Assembly (NCBI GenBank): GCA_965153355.1
Contig: OZ231127.1
Span: forward strand, 45,694,001-45,758,000
Source of the DNA: Flaccisagitta enflata
Taxonomy: Eukaryota > Chaetognatha > Sagittoidea > Aphragmophora
DNA length: 64,000 bases
Reading direction: 5' to 3'
In this document: one piece after another, positions 1 to 11,322 of the stretch
Numbering within the stretch: the first letter of the stretch is position 1
Layout: each line of letters opens with the position of its first letter
Translations under genes and position numbers: made by a program
The notes under the pieces: generated by a model
Databases searched by the model: none
What the model was told of the DNA's origin: nothing
What the model saw: only the letters and a program-made list of their open reading frames with translations

Positions 1-171
1 TTTTATACATGATAGGAGCAAATGAAGCCAGAGTGACAGTTTTGATAAAAAAAAGTTTTTTCAACAGTACAGTTGACAGCACAGTTGACAGTACAGTACA
101 GTACAACAATAGTAATGGCTTTAACAGAATACTCATAAGTACCAGAATAAAATAACCTTGTAATGAATATC

Positions 172-362
172 ATTACCTTAAATTACCTTTAATTCTCTAT
201 GATCATCTATGATTACCTATTATTACCTATAATCACCTATATTCACATGATTTAATAACTTATAATTACCTATATTTACCTATGATTAAATTATGATTTA
301 AGATCATCTATATTTACCTATGATTACCTGAAATTACCTATAATTACCTTCAATTACCTATA
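172..362. repeat. Degenerate ATTACCTAT minisatellite
   Basis: About twenty imperfect copies of a 9-10 bp unit around ATTACCTAT. The reverse complement of the same unit fills part of the repeat at about 49160-49240, where it also lies close to a hairpin repeat. The two may belong to one composite element. Confidence 0.7.
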
Positions 363-540
363 CAGTTGAGCTTCAATTCAATAGAGCGCATGTCAAGGGT
401 CTGGGAAAAATTATGCCTTATAGTGAAGCTGCTTTATTGCCAACATAGAAATAACTACTAAATCTCTCATGGAACAGTAAGCTGCATGCCTTATAGGCGA
501 GCATGCCTAATCAGCGGGGGCGCTCTAGCGGTGCTCGAAT

Positions 541-630
541 GTATTTCAAAAAGTGACCAACTGATCAACCAACCAACCGACTGACTGACCGACATAGCGG
601 CTTCTAGAGTCGCATTCATGCGACTAAAAA
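541..630 (-). repeat. Decayed three-arm hairpin repeat
   Basis: A run of CCAA/CCGA/CTGA units is followed by CATAGCGG and a perfect 8-bp stem, AGTCGCAT tc ATGCGACT (608-625), ending in TAAAAA. This is the hairpin end of the family described at 43406-43614. The far end is not clearly preserved. Confidence 0.65.
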
Positions 631-1540
631 TGTCAGAATTACAAAGGCTCTGCTATTCCATAAACAGTCAGTGGACAAAACAAAATAGGTATATATATCA
701 AACCGTTAGCTTTAATCCAACTTATTGATGAATAAACAAATTATCATTTTTAACAATTGGTGGTTGAAATTACATCCGGCTGTAATATTTTGAAATTGAA
801 GCGTTACAGCTAAGTGTTATTCTAGCGACAAATTGTTTTATACACTATTTTTTTATAATCAGTAATTTAGATGAAACTCAATAGTGTGATATATATACTT
901 ATTACGTCTTGTCCACTCACTGTAATGGGTTTATTCCTTGAAGGCCACTGTATCTAGAACTAAGATTTCATCAAGTCAGAATACATGTTAACCCGGAGTT
1001 CAGTTGCTTTTGCTTTTATTGATTGGAGAATTATTTGACATGATGCTTTTATACTATATACTTTTTTAATCAATGGAAGGATCCTCTCTGTACATTCACT
1101 AACATTTGAAAAAAATCAATAGCCGGTGCATTGAAGCTTGTTTCTGGTGAAAGATTTTGATGAAAATAAAGAAGAAATTATCATATACACTATACAGTAG
1201 ACAAAATTCCATCAGACACCCCAATAAAGAACTTTAAATAACTTATTCCCTACTCTTTTAGTGCTGATAACATCATAGATAATGATAATAATGATGATAA
1301 AAATAACATTCATGATAATGATAATGATGATAATAATGATAATAACAATAATGATAATGATGATGATAATAATGATATGAGGTTGTCAATGTTTAAGAGG
1401 ACAGACTTAACCTGTGACTAACATTTTAGCTAACACAATGGTAAACAGTTTTTTCTCAACTTTGTAGGTTTAGTAATTGTTATCTTGTTTCTGTTTTTCT
1501 GTAATTAATCCAATTTTTTTTAAATCTAAAACTCTAACAG

Positions 1541-1656
1541 GAACACAAGTTATCAGAGTACACGCAACCATGTCACTTGATCACGTATATAGCAAGAAAT
1601 TTGATGATATTGAGTCGCAGGAGTACAAGGAATTCACCAAGGACATCAAAACAAGA
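1541..1656 (+). CDS. Exon 1 visible: start of SEA-type domain
   Basis: The acceptor is CTAACAG before 1541 and the donor AAGA|GTGAGT. The exon enters with two bases completing a codon and leaves in phase 0. It encodes 38 full residues starting TQVIRVHATMSLDHVY and ending in KTR. The pattern of Phe-x2-Ile..Tyr-x2-Phe-x2-Asp-Ile matches the first helices of SEA domains. Confidence 0.7.
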
Positions 1657-1749
1657 GTGAGTGATTTCAAAGACTTGAGTTAGGAGGTTGCTAATGGTTT
1701 AAGGATGTATGAATAGGTAATTAAAAACATTTTACCAATGATCATTTAG

Positions 1750-1954
1750 ATGGAGACATCTGTCCTTTCTACGATGGATGCTGAAAGTGTTTATGTGCGC
1801 ATCAATGAAATGCGCCCAGGGAGCGTCAAAGTGGATTTTGTGATTGCCATTCAAACAAAAGAGACACCAAATGTTGCTTTAGACAATTTACTTCAAAATT
1901 TGTCAAGTAGTTTGCAGCCAAAATATGATATCCAAGAGCTTACACCCTCAAGAG
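1750..1954 (+). CDS. Exon 2: core of SEA-type domain
   Basis: The acceptor CATTTAG is followed directly by ATG; here it is an internal Met in phase 0. The donor is AGAG|GTAATA, phase 1. The exon holds the diagnostic strand pair around PGSVKVDF (residues 61-68). In autocleaving SEA domains the cut falls between Gly and Ser of a G-S-V/I-V-V site. The Gly-Ser-Val is kept here, so cleavage is possible but not shown. Confidence 0.75.
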
Positions 1955-2097
1955 GTAATAATCAACCTTTGCTTCATGTTGAATTATTCTGCTTGTACTT
2001 AATCTGCATGATCCTTGATAGAATATCACAATGGAAAACCATGTCTTAAAGCATATCTAACATTCCTTTTTTCCTTTTTTCCCTTTTTCCTTCTCAG

Positions 2098-2118
2098 CAA
2101 AAATTTTGCTACCATCAG
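2098..2118 (+). CDS. Exon 3: 21-nt microexon
   Basis: TTCTCAG precedes and GTAAAA follows. The 21 bases keep the frame in phase 1/phase 1 and give AKILLPS with the neighbouring bases. A 21-nt phase-1 exon can be skipped without breaking the frame. It is supported by exact phase agreement on both sides and by the polypyrimidine tract in front. Confidence 0.6.
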
Positions 2119-2411
2119 GTAAAAACACTACATAATTCATCTTAATAGTAATAGTCATTTATCTCTGATGACCATTACATCATATGATACATTTAGTAAA
2201 AAGTACATACCTAAGGAATTTTGATATATTAGGTATGTAAGTGTATGTAATGGAAGCTTTTCTCACCACCACTTCCCAACACACATGAATTTAGGGGCAA
2301 TGGGTACCTTTGACCATCTAAGAGATTCATGTTATGGAGAAGGCTCCTTGGCAAATATTTCCTTTAACCTTATCCTTAGTATTTTGATTTTTATCATTCT
2401 AATTGTTTCAG

Positions 2412-2536
2412 ATGACGGAGTCTCAATCAATTCATCCGCGATTAGTGGAGATCAAGATGCTTATGTTATCAACTTATCATCTGGTTCCGAACCTGAAGAT
2501 GAGGATGTAGGTCAAGATGAAGTGCAATTGTTGAAG
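2412..2536 (+). CDS. Exon 4: acidic linker after SEA domain
   Basis: Acceptor TTTCAG, donor AAG|GTAAAC. It encodes DGVSINSS... followed by Ser-Gly-Ser-Glu-Pro-Glu-Asp-Glu-Asp, an acidic casein-kinase-2-like cluster. There is no hydrophobic stretch long enough for a membrane helix. Confidence 0.7.
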
Positions 2537-2625
2537 GTAAACAAAATAAGTATTCAGAAAAAGACGTCTAATTAGGGGTAAACACGAGCTGGGCCCAATT
2601 TGGGCTTTGGAAAAAAAAAATTGTC

Positions 2626-2886
2626 TCCAAGCAATTTTCATGTTCCATTTGCATGATTAGAGGCCTATCTACTTGCGGAAGGAATTTAGACTTGATCTAG
2701 TCAGAACGGCATCAATGCTGTAGTTGTATAGAATTGATTGCTGTAGTTGCGACTTGTCAGAGAATTTTCTATCATAAATTTTCTAAACAAATACAGCAAT
2801 GATGACGTTCTGACTAGATCAAGTCCAAATTGATTTTGCGAGTGGATAGGTTTAATTATGCAAATGGAACATGAAAATTGCTTGGA
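2626..2886. repeat. Foldback MITE, 261 bp
   Basis: The left arm TCCAAGCAATTTTCATG is repeated in inverse at 2857-2886. The arms continue inward through GCCTATC / GATAGG and the pair GATCTAGTCAGAACG / CGTTCTGACTAGATC. It sits in the intron after exon 4 and touches the next hairpin repeat. No transposase. Confidence 0.75.
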
Positions 2887-2890
2887 TACA

Positions 2891-3087
2891 TTTTTAGTCG
2901 TGTGCTACGCGACTCTTCACACCGCTTTGTCGGTCCATCTGTCGATCTGTCGATCCGTCCATCCGTCGGTCCGTCCATCACACTTTTATTTTTTTGGCGT
3001 TTATGGGGTTTTTGCCTATGCTACTCCTGCCCAAAAATGGCCCCTGCCCATCCGCACGTGACTGGGGTAGCCTTGTATCCGTCCTTG
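2891..3087 (+). repeat. Three-arm hairpin repeat
   Basis: It starts TTTTTAG with AGTCGTGTGC (2896-2905), and the near arm CGCGACT follows at 2908-2914. A TCCG-type run comes next, then CCCCTGCCC, the distal arm GCACGTGACT (3054-3063) and a degenerate CCTTGTATCCG end. Arm 1 pairs with the distal arm over 10 bases if two G-U wobbles are allowed. Confidence 0.7.
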
Positions 3088-4738
3088 TATGTTTTGTATG
3101 CACGAAATGAATTCAGCCTAACGAGCATGGATGAAATATTAGGATTTTATGAAAATGAAAATTACATGATAGAGTACTCTCAATTTTATCTCCTGAGCAT
3201 GCGTTGTCCATTAAATCAAGAATAAACAGGGCCGGGAAGACGGCTACCACCGTCACGTGCGGGCACAATGTAAAGATCAGTGGACTTGCACTTGGAGTGG
3301 GTGAAAAAAAAAAAGTTCACGTAGAGGAACAAAGTTTTTTTTTAAGAAAACTAGACCCTTGACCGCATCAGACAGCACTTTTTTTTTACCTTATTCTTTG
3401 CACATTACTACATAAAAAAAATAAGAAGCCAAATATGTAAAATATGAAGGTTGGCAGTTGAACCTGTTCAAAACGCCAATTGTTTAAGCAAAACATGGCG
3501 TTCTTTACCATTTTAAAAAGCCAGAACATACATGATCACGTTGCTGCAATCAGAGTTCAAAAAAGTTATCATTTAGTACATTTTTAGCCTATTTGAAATA
3601 CGTCTCTCTCTTTTTTGCAGGAAATTCAAATCTCCACTTTTTAAAGAATAGTTTCCACAGAGAAAACACTTTGTTTGGCAAAGCTGAAACTCTCTCAAAA
3701 TAAGGTTCTGACCATGGCCTTTCAGCTCGTGTATAAATCAAAGCAGGTTTTGTTTCCGCAAAACTGTAGTAGTATGTAAAAGTTAAGCTATCAATTTTGT
3801 AGTGCTGCTCTCTCTTTTCTTTCTGCTTTGTCATTGGTGCTTTGAAAAATGTTCTGTTTTCTGATTGGTTGAATTTGCCATTCTTCCTTTCTATGCAGTT
3901 CGCTTCAACCAATCAGATAAGCTCTTTCATATTTTCATATTTTCTTGCCAATGAGAAGGCAGGAAAGAAGAAAAACAGATGAACAGAAGGCTTTGGCGAT
4001 GAGCAGGCAAATCAATGTTTTTAAAAGTTTTTTAATCGTTATTTTCTGATACTATCCCTCGAACAGATAACTTGAAAAGCACAAACTAACATCTTTATGC
4101 TATTACCTTCCATGTAAAAAAAAAATTGTGTTAACACTCGCCTCCATTCAAATTCTATCAAAAGTCTAAGGAAACTAAAAGCAACTTTACAATGTGGCGG
4201 GGGGGGGTGCAGTATTTGAGGTCCATAGGGCATTTGGGCAGGAGTAGCTTTGTTCCTCCATTGGTCCGTCCGACTGTCGGTCCGTCCCTCGATTGGTCTG
4301 ATGGCCATCAATGATTGAGTCGAAAAATGTAGAAACGCCCATTTCCAGCCTGGCATCTGTTTGTGCATGTGGAAGGGGTTGTTAAGGGGGGGCTGAACGC
4401 TCTTGCCCACCCTACAATATTTTAAACCGGCGTTACTTGTTACAGTTGGTTCCTGCTCTTAAAGATTTTAAGGGATTATAAAATTTTATGTTTTAGCAGA
4501 ATAGTGTTGAAGCTAATGCATGAAATAAAAAAAAACAGGTTGAAGGGACAAAGAATTACTATGAAAAGTGGAACAACATCCCTCACTATACCGAAACTGA
4601 AATAAATGGAAGAGTGCCTTGTGAACCCTCACTGACAAATCAATAAGCGCACCACTCTATCTGTTAGAGGCAGAATTCCGTTAAAAGCGGACCCGTTGGA
4701 GCGGGGTTCAACTGTTTATTACTCGTCTTTTCTTCTAG
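3088..4738. other. Intron, no exon seen
   Basis: It holds a fragment of the hairpin repeat end (3224-3266, CAGGGCCGGG...GTCACGTGCGGGC) and a decayed copy at about 4195-4410 with GGGCAGGAG and GTCCGTCC runs. The rest is AT-rich DNA without recognised structure. Open frames here lack splice signals in phase. Confidence 0.5.
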
Positions 4739-5914
4739 GTTCTCTCACCCATACCCGACTACAAAAACGATCCTGAATCATTACAAAAGGCAGAGATAAA
4801 GAAGAAGTTAGAAGAAGAGAAAAAAGTTATAAATGATTTGAATGAAGGCAAAGTATCGATTGAAGAAATTCAACCTGCACAGTTACCAGCCAGTTTGATT
4901 GAAGACTATCAAAAAACTGAAGGGGGAACTCCAACTGTAAGAGAGCATGAAAAAAGTCCACTGTTACGAGAGATTCCTAGCTTGAGTTTCTCGTGTCCCA
5001 GTAGTCCAAGCCCTTGTAGTTCTGGGCCTCCCAGCGAACCAACCACTCCTGTGGTGAAAGAAAAAAGATATCATTTTAAGATTGAACCGGAACAGACAAA
5101 GGAGACTTCAAAGGAAAAATCTTCTTTAGAATCGCCTTTAGAATCACCCTTAATACCACCCGTGGAATTACCATCAAAATTTACTGAAGAATCACCCTCC
5201 AACTCACCTTTGGCTACAGAGGCCAAGGAGCTAGAAACAGAAGAAATTCCTAAAAGGGAAATATCAATATCACGGTTGACACAATTTCAAGAAGAGCTAG
5301 GACTACAAGATGCTGTACCGGATCCTGTAGATGAGAAACGTGACATGACAGAGCCCCCCAACCTAATTTTGTTACCAACACTCATTGAAGAAAAGAGGAC
5401 ACCTAGCCCAATGGAAGAAACATCAACTGAGTTGCTTCAACAAAAGGAGAAGCCAAAAAAACTGCTAATTTCAAACATCCACACACCATCAACCACATCA
5501 AATCAAGAGTCTAACAACATTAGTGAAACTGAAGCAGAAATTGCTCCTCTGGTAACACCTATTCAAGAGACAAAGGACAATTATGAGGACGAAAGTTGGA
5601 TGTCAAATCTGGAGAAATTGAAACAACGAAGAAAATCAGGTGAAATCGCCCTTAATGAGCCTCAGCCATCTTTGGAACTTAATCGGCCAAAAATCAGCAG
5701 AACTATCTCTCTGAAGGACAAATTAGCGGGTCTCGTCGAGCAAGTCAAAGAAGATGATCAGTCTTACGACGAAAGGATTCAAGAGGCTGAGAAGGAAGGA
5801 AAGACTATCATAGAAACTGGAAAAAGTCCTGATGAAGTTTTTCAAGGTTTTACCCCCCAAACAAGCAAGGACTCTCCGTTATTGAAAACAAAAGCAAGCC
5901 CAGATAAACCCAAG
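4739..5914 (+). CDS. Exon 5: long disordered Ser/Pro/Glu-rich segment
   Basis: The acceptor TCTTCTAG and donor CAAG|GTAAGC are both in phase 0, giving 392 codons (residues 156-547). It opens with a Lys/Glu-rich helix, then repeats of Ser-Pro-Leu and Glu-Ser-Pro, a segment with Trp-Met-Ser-Asn-Leu-Glu-Lys-Leu-Lys, and SISLKDKLAG-type helical text at about residues 477-505. Many Ser-Pro sites suggest phosphorylation. It is the longest exon of the gene. The open frame runs past the donor to a stop at 5999, which intron retention would use. Confidence 0.85.
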
Positions 5915-6371
5915 GTAAGCGGGTCAATTGGTAAATTACATGGATGTAACTCTAAATTAGTCACTTTGTCGCGGATTGGGGAGTTGGGTATTGGAAATTA
6001 GCGACGACATGTTGACAAACATTTTGAGTTCGATCACCTAAGTGGCAAAGAACTAAATAGTGATACCTTACCGATGCTTAATGTCGCAGGACTAATTAGG
6101 GCCCCTTATATTCTATGTGAAAAGAAATGTCCTCCCATCAGTTGATCTGTTAGTCTTGCAGTAACACTCGGTCCTGTCAGCGTTTTAAGCAGATTTTGCA
6201 TCACTTGACTGGCCTTTTTAATGGAGTATTGCTCCTTGCTGCTTTTTAATTACTGCTCTTACCCACCAGCAGATGATTGAGGTAGCCACTTTCATTTATC
6301 TCTTCCTCCGATTGGTCTAACGTCGGCACATACCATTTTGATTGCAGTTTTTTTCCTACATTTTTTAACAG

Positions 6372-6443
6372 CCCCCGGCACAGTCGAAATTAGAAACAAG
6401 CGCAATCCCTGTTCAACCACCAGTAGCCGACCCAGCATTGGAG
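6372..6443 (+). CDS. Exon 6: 72-nt Pro-rich module
   Basis: Acceptor TTTTTTAACAG, donor GAG|GTAGGA, phase 0 at both ends, 24 codons (PPAQSKLETS...ADPALE). Together with the next 72-nt phase-0 exon it is a candidate cassette that can be skipped in frame. Confidence 0.6.
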
Positions 6444-6862
6444 GTAGGACCATTTACCGAGTAAGAAACTAAGAATCAACCCTAGCATGGATTGAAAATG
6501 CCATACCTGACATCAATGAATATTGTTTCAGAGAGGTTTAGTATGTAAAGAAACATCACAGATATCATATACAGTAGATGTTGTCTAGACTTGGAAATAC
6601 GGGGGAGCTCATAACCTGAGTATCAGTATATTAGGGGACTGATATTTTGCTGGTGCACGGCGCAATGCGATAGTTTAATGGTGGCACGTGCCATGGCACA
6701 CCATTGGCACACCTTTGGCACACCTTTGGCACGCTTTTTCACACATGTTAGCACCTGTTAGCATCTGTTTTATTTCATTTGTAATGTAAACTATAAACAG
6801 ATTTACAGATTTACAGATCAGTCAAATTATTGACATTATATTATCAATGAAGATAAAGAGAG

Positions 6863-6963
<101 letters not shown>

Positions 6964-7310
6964 AAGACCTTTCAAGGAGTACAGGTACACTTGTACATGC
7001 TAACATCACATGAACACCACAGAAACATCACAATAGATTTCATCCTTAGTGTATTTTTTGAGAGAGATATAAAGTGTGCCAATATGTGTGCCAACAGGCG
7101 TGCCAATAGGCGTGCCATAGCACGTGCCAACTAATAAGTGAATGTAGCCTTTACATTGCGCAGTGTGGTGTAATGTATAGACCATAAGGGCTTGACCATG
7201 GGATATGGCATCCCCTTTTGGCTTACCTTTGGAAAAAAAAAAAGCTTTTGTATAGAAATATGGGATCAATCACTTAATCTCACCTTAATCTATTTGCTTA
7301 AATTGCAAAA

Positions 7311-7400
7311 CTAGCTTGGGATTCAAACCTCGAACTTTTAATTAGATTAATCCCGTAAAATCTGAAGACAAGTGAGTTAACCACTAAACTAAGTACTCTT
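7311..7400 (-). repeat. tRNA-derived SINE-like fragment
   Basis: On the minus strand TAGTTTAGTGG (7391-7381) fits the polymerase III A box, and GGTTTGAATCC (7329-7319) fits the B box with one mismatch. The roughly 60-base spacing is right for a tRNA. No full cloverleaf with a clear acceptor stem is evident, so I read it as a SINE head or decayed tRNA pseudogene, not a working tRNA. Confidence 0.5.
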
Positions 7401-7700
7401 TCTTAGTGGAGCAAATTTGATTTAGTATATTCAAGAGAATTTTCTATCCACAGAGCTGCCATACCCTATTGTCAACCCTATAGGACATAAGCATTACACA
7501 TACACAGTTTTATTTCATTTGCACAGATGATATCTAGGATATGAGTGCCCCCGTATTTTCAAGTACAGACGACATCTACTGCATATCCAGGATAACATTG
7601 AATCAATGAAAATTATGATTATTTTTCAGCAATATCCTTTTGCTATATCTTGGTTTTACATCGACAATATTAATTCATAAGATATGATATTTGAATCCAG

Positions 7701-7772
7701 GATATTACCGTGCCCAAGTCCACAAATCAGGATGCGCCATTAAAAAAAACTGAAGCAAAGCTAGCAACCCAG
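7701..7772 (+). CDS. Exon 7: second 72-nt module
   Basis: Acceptor ATCCAG, donor CAG|GTAGAC, phase 0 at both ends, 24 codons (DITVPKSTNQ...KLATQ). It has the same length and phase as exon 6. The peptides share little beyond a Lys-Leu-x-Thr pattern. Confidence 0.6.
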
Positions 7773-8021
7773 GTAGACTCCATACTTGAATTACTATCTT
7801 TGCAATGATTATATGGACAGATAGATGAATTTAAGCATTTTGACTCTTTGACTAAATTTGGACTTTTCTAAACTTAGTTGTCCTTTTACAAGGAAAACTC
7901 ATATACTTTCTCAAACCTTAGTTCTCCTTCTACAAGGCAAACTCACGACCTAACTTTATGCTGACTGACACTTAAACTTCATACCACGGTCATTTGGAGA
8001 CAGTTAAAACTATAGAGCTTA

Positions 8022-8458
8022 TTTAGTTGCGGATACGCAACTCTATGAGAGCCTTTGTCCGTCCATCAGTCCGTCCGTCAGTCCTTCCGTCCGTCAGTCT
8101 GTCCGTCCTTCCATCCGTCCTTCCGTCCGTCCCTCCGTCCGTCCGTCCATCCGTCCGTCCGTCTGTCCGTCCGTCCGTCCGTCCGTCCGTCCGTCCGTCC
8201 GTCCGTCCATCCATCCGTCCGTCCTTCCGTCCGTCCGTCCTTCCATCCGTCCGTCCGTCCGTCTGTCCGTCCGTCCGTCCGTCCGTCCGTCCGTCCGTCC
8301 ATCCATCCGTCCGTCTGTCCGTCCGTCCGTCCGTCCGTCCGTCCATCCGTCCCTCCGTCCTTCCGTCCATCCGTGAGCACGAGTCAAAAAGTGTGAAAAC
8401 GCGCATTTCTGCCCCTGCCCACCTGTCCGCAACTGGTGGCCGTGTAATCGGCCTTGTT
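8022..8458 (+). repeat. Three-arm hairpin repeat with large TCCG expansion
   Basis: TTTAG then AGTTGCGGATACGCAACT (8025-8042) forms the end hairpin. A nearly pure (TCCG)n array fills 8059-8373. CCCCTGCCC and the distal arm GTCCGCAACT (8425-8434) follow, then a second small hairpin GGCCGTGTAATCGGCC (8438-8453) and TTGTT. Open frames of Arg-Pro-Ser-Val or Thr-Asp-Gly-Arg are translations of the tetranucleotide and are not genes. Confidence 0.85.
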
Positions 8459-9409
8459 GAATTTGAATTGCTTGATCCTAGATGGAAACCTTATTAATCT
8501 TATACATTAGCCCACTATAAAAACACGCTTTTTCATGGTGAGGCTCTCTATCCAAGGAATTTGGCTCAAAATCATGTATATAGATAGTCCATCACAAAAA
8601 TTTGACCTTGGGGCTTCTCTAAAGTGTGCCCGCCACACCCCTCCTAATGCATTAGTGGTGGTGTTGTTTTTTTGACATTGTCATATTTTACTTAGCTTTG
8701 TTAGCTTATATCTCCTCAACAAATAAAGCTACTGACCTCAATTTGGGCTCATTTTAAAGAGCTTTACTTACTCTTTGAAATGAGCCCAAGTTGAGATCAT
8801 CAGCTGTATTCATTTAGAAGCAGTTTTCTTCCAAAGTTGATGCATTTTTGGAGAAATATTGATTTTTGTCACAAGTTTGCAAGCTTTTATCTTCTAAATG
8901 AATTAAGCTACTGACCTCAACTTGGGCTCATTTTGGAGAGCTTTACTTACTCTTTAAAATGAGCGCAAGTTGAGGTCTGTAACTTTCTTTGTTAAGAAGC
9001 AGTTGTCTTACAAAGCTGATGTCTTCATGAAGAAAATAGTAATTCTTGTCATTAAACTAAAATTCTAAAATTGGCTTTTTTTTCCTACCCCATTACAGTC
9101 AAGTGATGCACTGGCTCATTGGTGATTGCCGTCTACTGTCAGGGTAGATTAATAGATAGATAATGGGGGTTTGAGACCCAAAGAGGACCCCTAAGGAGCC
9201 CACATGGCCTCAAAAATGGTAAAAATGCCCCCAATACTGAAAAAAATTGTCTTTTTTCTGCTTTGAGGAATCCCAGTGGTACACTGACTTCTCAGTTATT
9301 TCCATCTAGTGTGGCAGGAGATGTACAGATGGTTAACAGAGGGTTTGGACCCCTAGGGGCCCTTTAGGGCTCAGAAATGGCAAAAATGGCCTAGAGATTG
9401 AAAGATACT

Positions 9410-9595
9410 TAATTCTGGCCTCTGCAACCTAAAATCTGGCCTCTTTCACCTCAAATCTGGCCGCTCAGGTCTCAAATCCAGCCTCTCAGGCCTAAAACCT
9501 GGCCATTCAGACCACAAATTAGGCTTTCCAGGCCTCAAGTTCAAATCCTCAGGCCTCAAACCTGGCCTCTCAGGCCTCAAATTAGCTATCTAAGC
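9410..9595. repeat. AGGCCTCAAATCTGGCCTCTC minisatellite
   Basis: About nine imperfect units of roughly 20 bp around GGCCTCTCAGGCCTCAAA sit in the spacer of the hAT-like foldback element. Nearly the same unit fills the core of the unrelated foldback element at 45989-46568. Confidence 0.8.
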
Positions 9596-10207
9596 AGCGT
9601 CATGGTAAAATGCAGCAGAAAACAAAAAAAAAACATAGGATGATATTCTACCATTTTAGGGCCCCATGGGGTCCTTAAGGAGGCCCCAGGGGTCTTGATT
9701 TTCTGTAATAAACCTGTACATATCCCACTACACATGATAGGAATGACTGATGAGTCAAGACTACTACCAGGGTGCCTAAATGCAGAAAAATAAGTACTTT
9801 TTTAACCTTGGAACAATTTTGGCTATTATTGAGCCCTGAAGGGCCTTTCAAAGGCCCCTCAGGGGTTCTAACCCTCTGTTAACCATCTGTTCATCTCCTT
9901 CCACACCAGATGGAAATTACCAATGAGTCAGTATACCACTAGGATACCCGAAGGCATAGAAAAAATTTTTTTTCAGTATTAGGGTCCTTTTTACCGTGAT
10001 TGAGGCCATGTGGGCTCTTTGAAGGGCCCTCTGCGGGTCCCAAACCCGCATTATCCAATGAGCCAGTGTATCACCTGACTATAATGGAGTAAAAAAAACA
10101 AAATATAAAGTTTAATGACTACTTTTTTCTTCAAAAAGACATCAGCTTTTTAAGATAAGGGCTTCTCAACAAATGGAGTTACAGACCTCCACTTGGGCTC
10201 ATTTTAA

Positions 10208-10397
10208 CAAGGCTAGTTGCATGCGGGTGGGCAGGAGCAGTGCAAGAGAAGGTCAACAGGGCATCTGGGCAGGAGCCACATGCTCAAAAAGCTCAAATAT
10301 GCCAAAAAAGTAAAAAAAGGGACCGACTGACTGACCAACCGACTGACCAACCAACCGACATAGCGGGGTGTAGAGTCGCGTAGCACGCGACTAAAAA
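10208..10397 (-). repeat. Three-arm hairpin repeat nested in hAT-like element
   Basis: It starts CAAGG, has AGTTGCATGCGGGTGGGCAG, then a CCGA/CTGA run, and ends with AGTCGCGTAGCACGCGACT (10374-10392) and AAAAA. The opposite arm of the host palindrome lacks it at the matching place. It therefore inserted after the palindrome formed and must be, or have been, mobile. Confidence 0.8.
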
Positions 10398-11322
10398 GTA
10401 ATAAAAGCTCTTCAAAATGAGCTTCAGTTGAGGTCAGTAGCTTTATTTGTTTGGGAGATCACAGCTTGCAAAGTTGTAGCAGAAATCAATATTTTCTCCA
10501 AATAGGCATCAACTTTGGAAGAAAACTGCTTCTAAATGAATACAGCTGATGATCTCAACTTGAGCTCATTTTAAAGAGTTAGTAAAGCTCTTTAAAATGA
10601 GCCCAAATTGAGGTCACTAGCTTTATTCGTTTAGGAGATATAAGTTTACAAAGATGAGTAATATATGACAATGTCAAAAAAACAACACCACCACTTCAGC
10701 ATTAGGAGGGGTGTGGCGGGCACATTTTAGAGAAGCCCCAAGGTCAAATTTTTGTGGGACCATCTATATACATGATTTTGAGCCAGATTCCTTGGATAGA
10801 GAGCCTCACCATGAAAAAGCGTGTTTTTATAGTGGGCTATTATACATTGACCTGTCTTTATTTTTTTGTTTGAATCATAAAATTTAGTTGCCATGATTAT
10901 AGGTAGGTGACTAGGTATCTGCTCATTAGTCGCCAAGATAGTAGTGGTTTTGAAAACATGAATTGTAGGACGCACAAACATTGCAAATGTAAATGAACTA
11001 GGCCAAGTATGGCCAATTTGTGCGCCTCGTTGATTAAGAATATGTGAATGAATGAAAGAATGAATGAATGAAGTAAGGAATGAAGGAATGAATGAATGAA
11101 TGAATGAATGACAATGAATGCGGGTAGGCATGAGAGTAAATAAGAAGGAAGCAAGACGTCAGAATCAGCAGTTTTGCGCGATTTTAGAATTAGCATGACA
11201 AACCGACCGATGTGCGTAAAAATACTGAATTCCTGAAGACCACCTGCAGGTTTAAACAAACTTGTATCCAGTCGTACATTTTTATGCATTATCAATTAAC
11301 CGATGTTGATCTTTTATTGTAG

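Larger units (their letters stand above)
1..1540. other. Left flank, no exon recognised
   Basis: I see no coding exon here. The next exon enters in phase 1, so the upstream exon of the SEA-domain gene lies to the left of the window or is too short to recognise. The stretch holds a degenerate ATTACCTAT repeat (172-362), a decayed three-arm hairpin repeat (541-630) and an impure GATAAT/GATGAT microsatellite (about 1265-1380). Confidence 0.6.
8508..10839. mobile_element. hAT-like foldback element, 2.3 kb
   Basis: The two ends are the same 20 bases in inverse, beginning TAGCCCACTATAAAAAC. They are flanked by the 8-bp direct repeat TTATACAT (8500-8507 and 10840-10847), which fits the hAT target pattern nTnnnnAn. 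The arms extend about 900-1000 bp, so most of the element folds back on itself around a spacer with a minisatellite. A hairpin repeat (10208-10397) is inserted in the right arm only. No transposase reading frame is seen. Were the duplication counted as nine bases a Mutator-type origin would also be possible. Confidence 0.8.

Noticed and set aside
7311-7400. Functional tRNA gene
   Set aside because: A and B boxes are present, but I could not draw a complete acceptor stem and anticodon arm, and it lies within a transposon.
8022-8458. CRISPR array
   Set aside because: The regular repeats are a tetranucleotide array without unique spacers, and the window is clearly eukaryotic.
8023-8497. Long open frames of Arg-Pro-Ser-Val and Thr-Asp-Gly-Arg on both strands
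   Set aside because: They are translations of a pure TCCG array inside a hairpin repeat; all frames of both strands are open, which simple repeats without stops always give.
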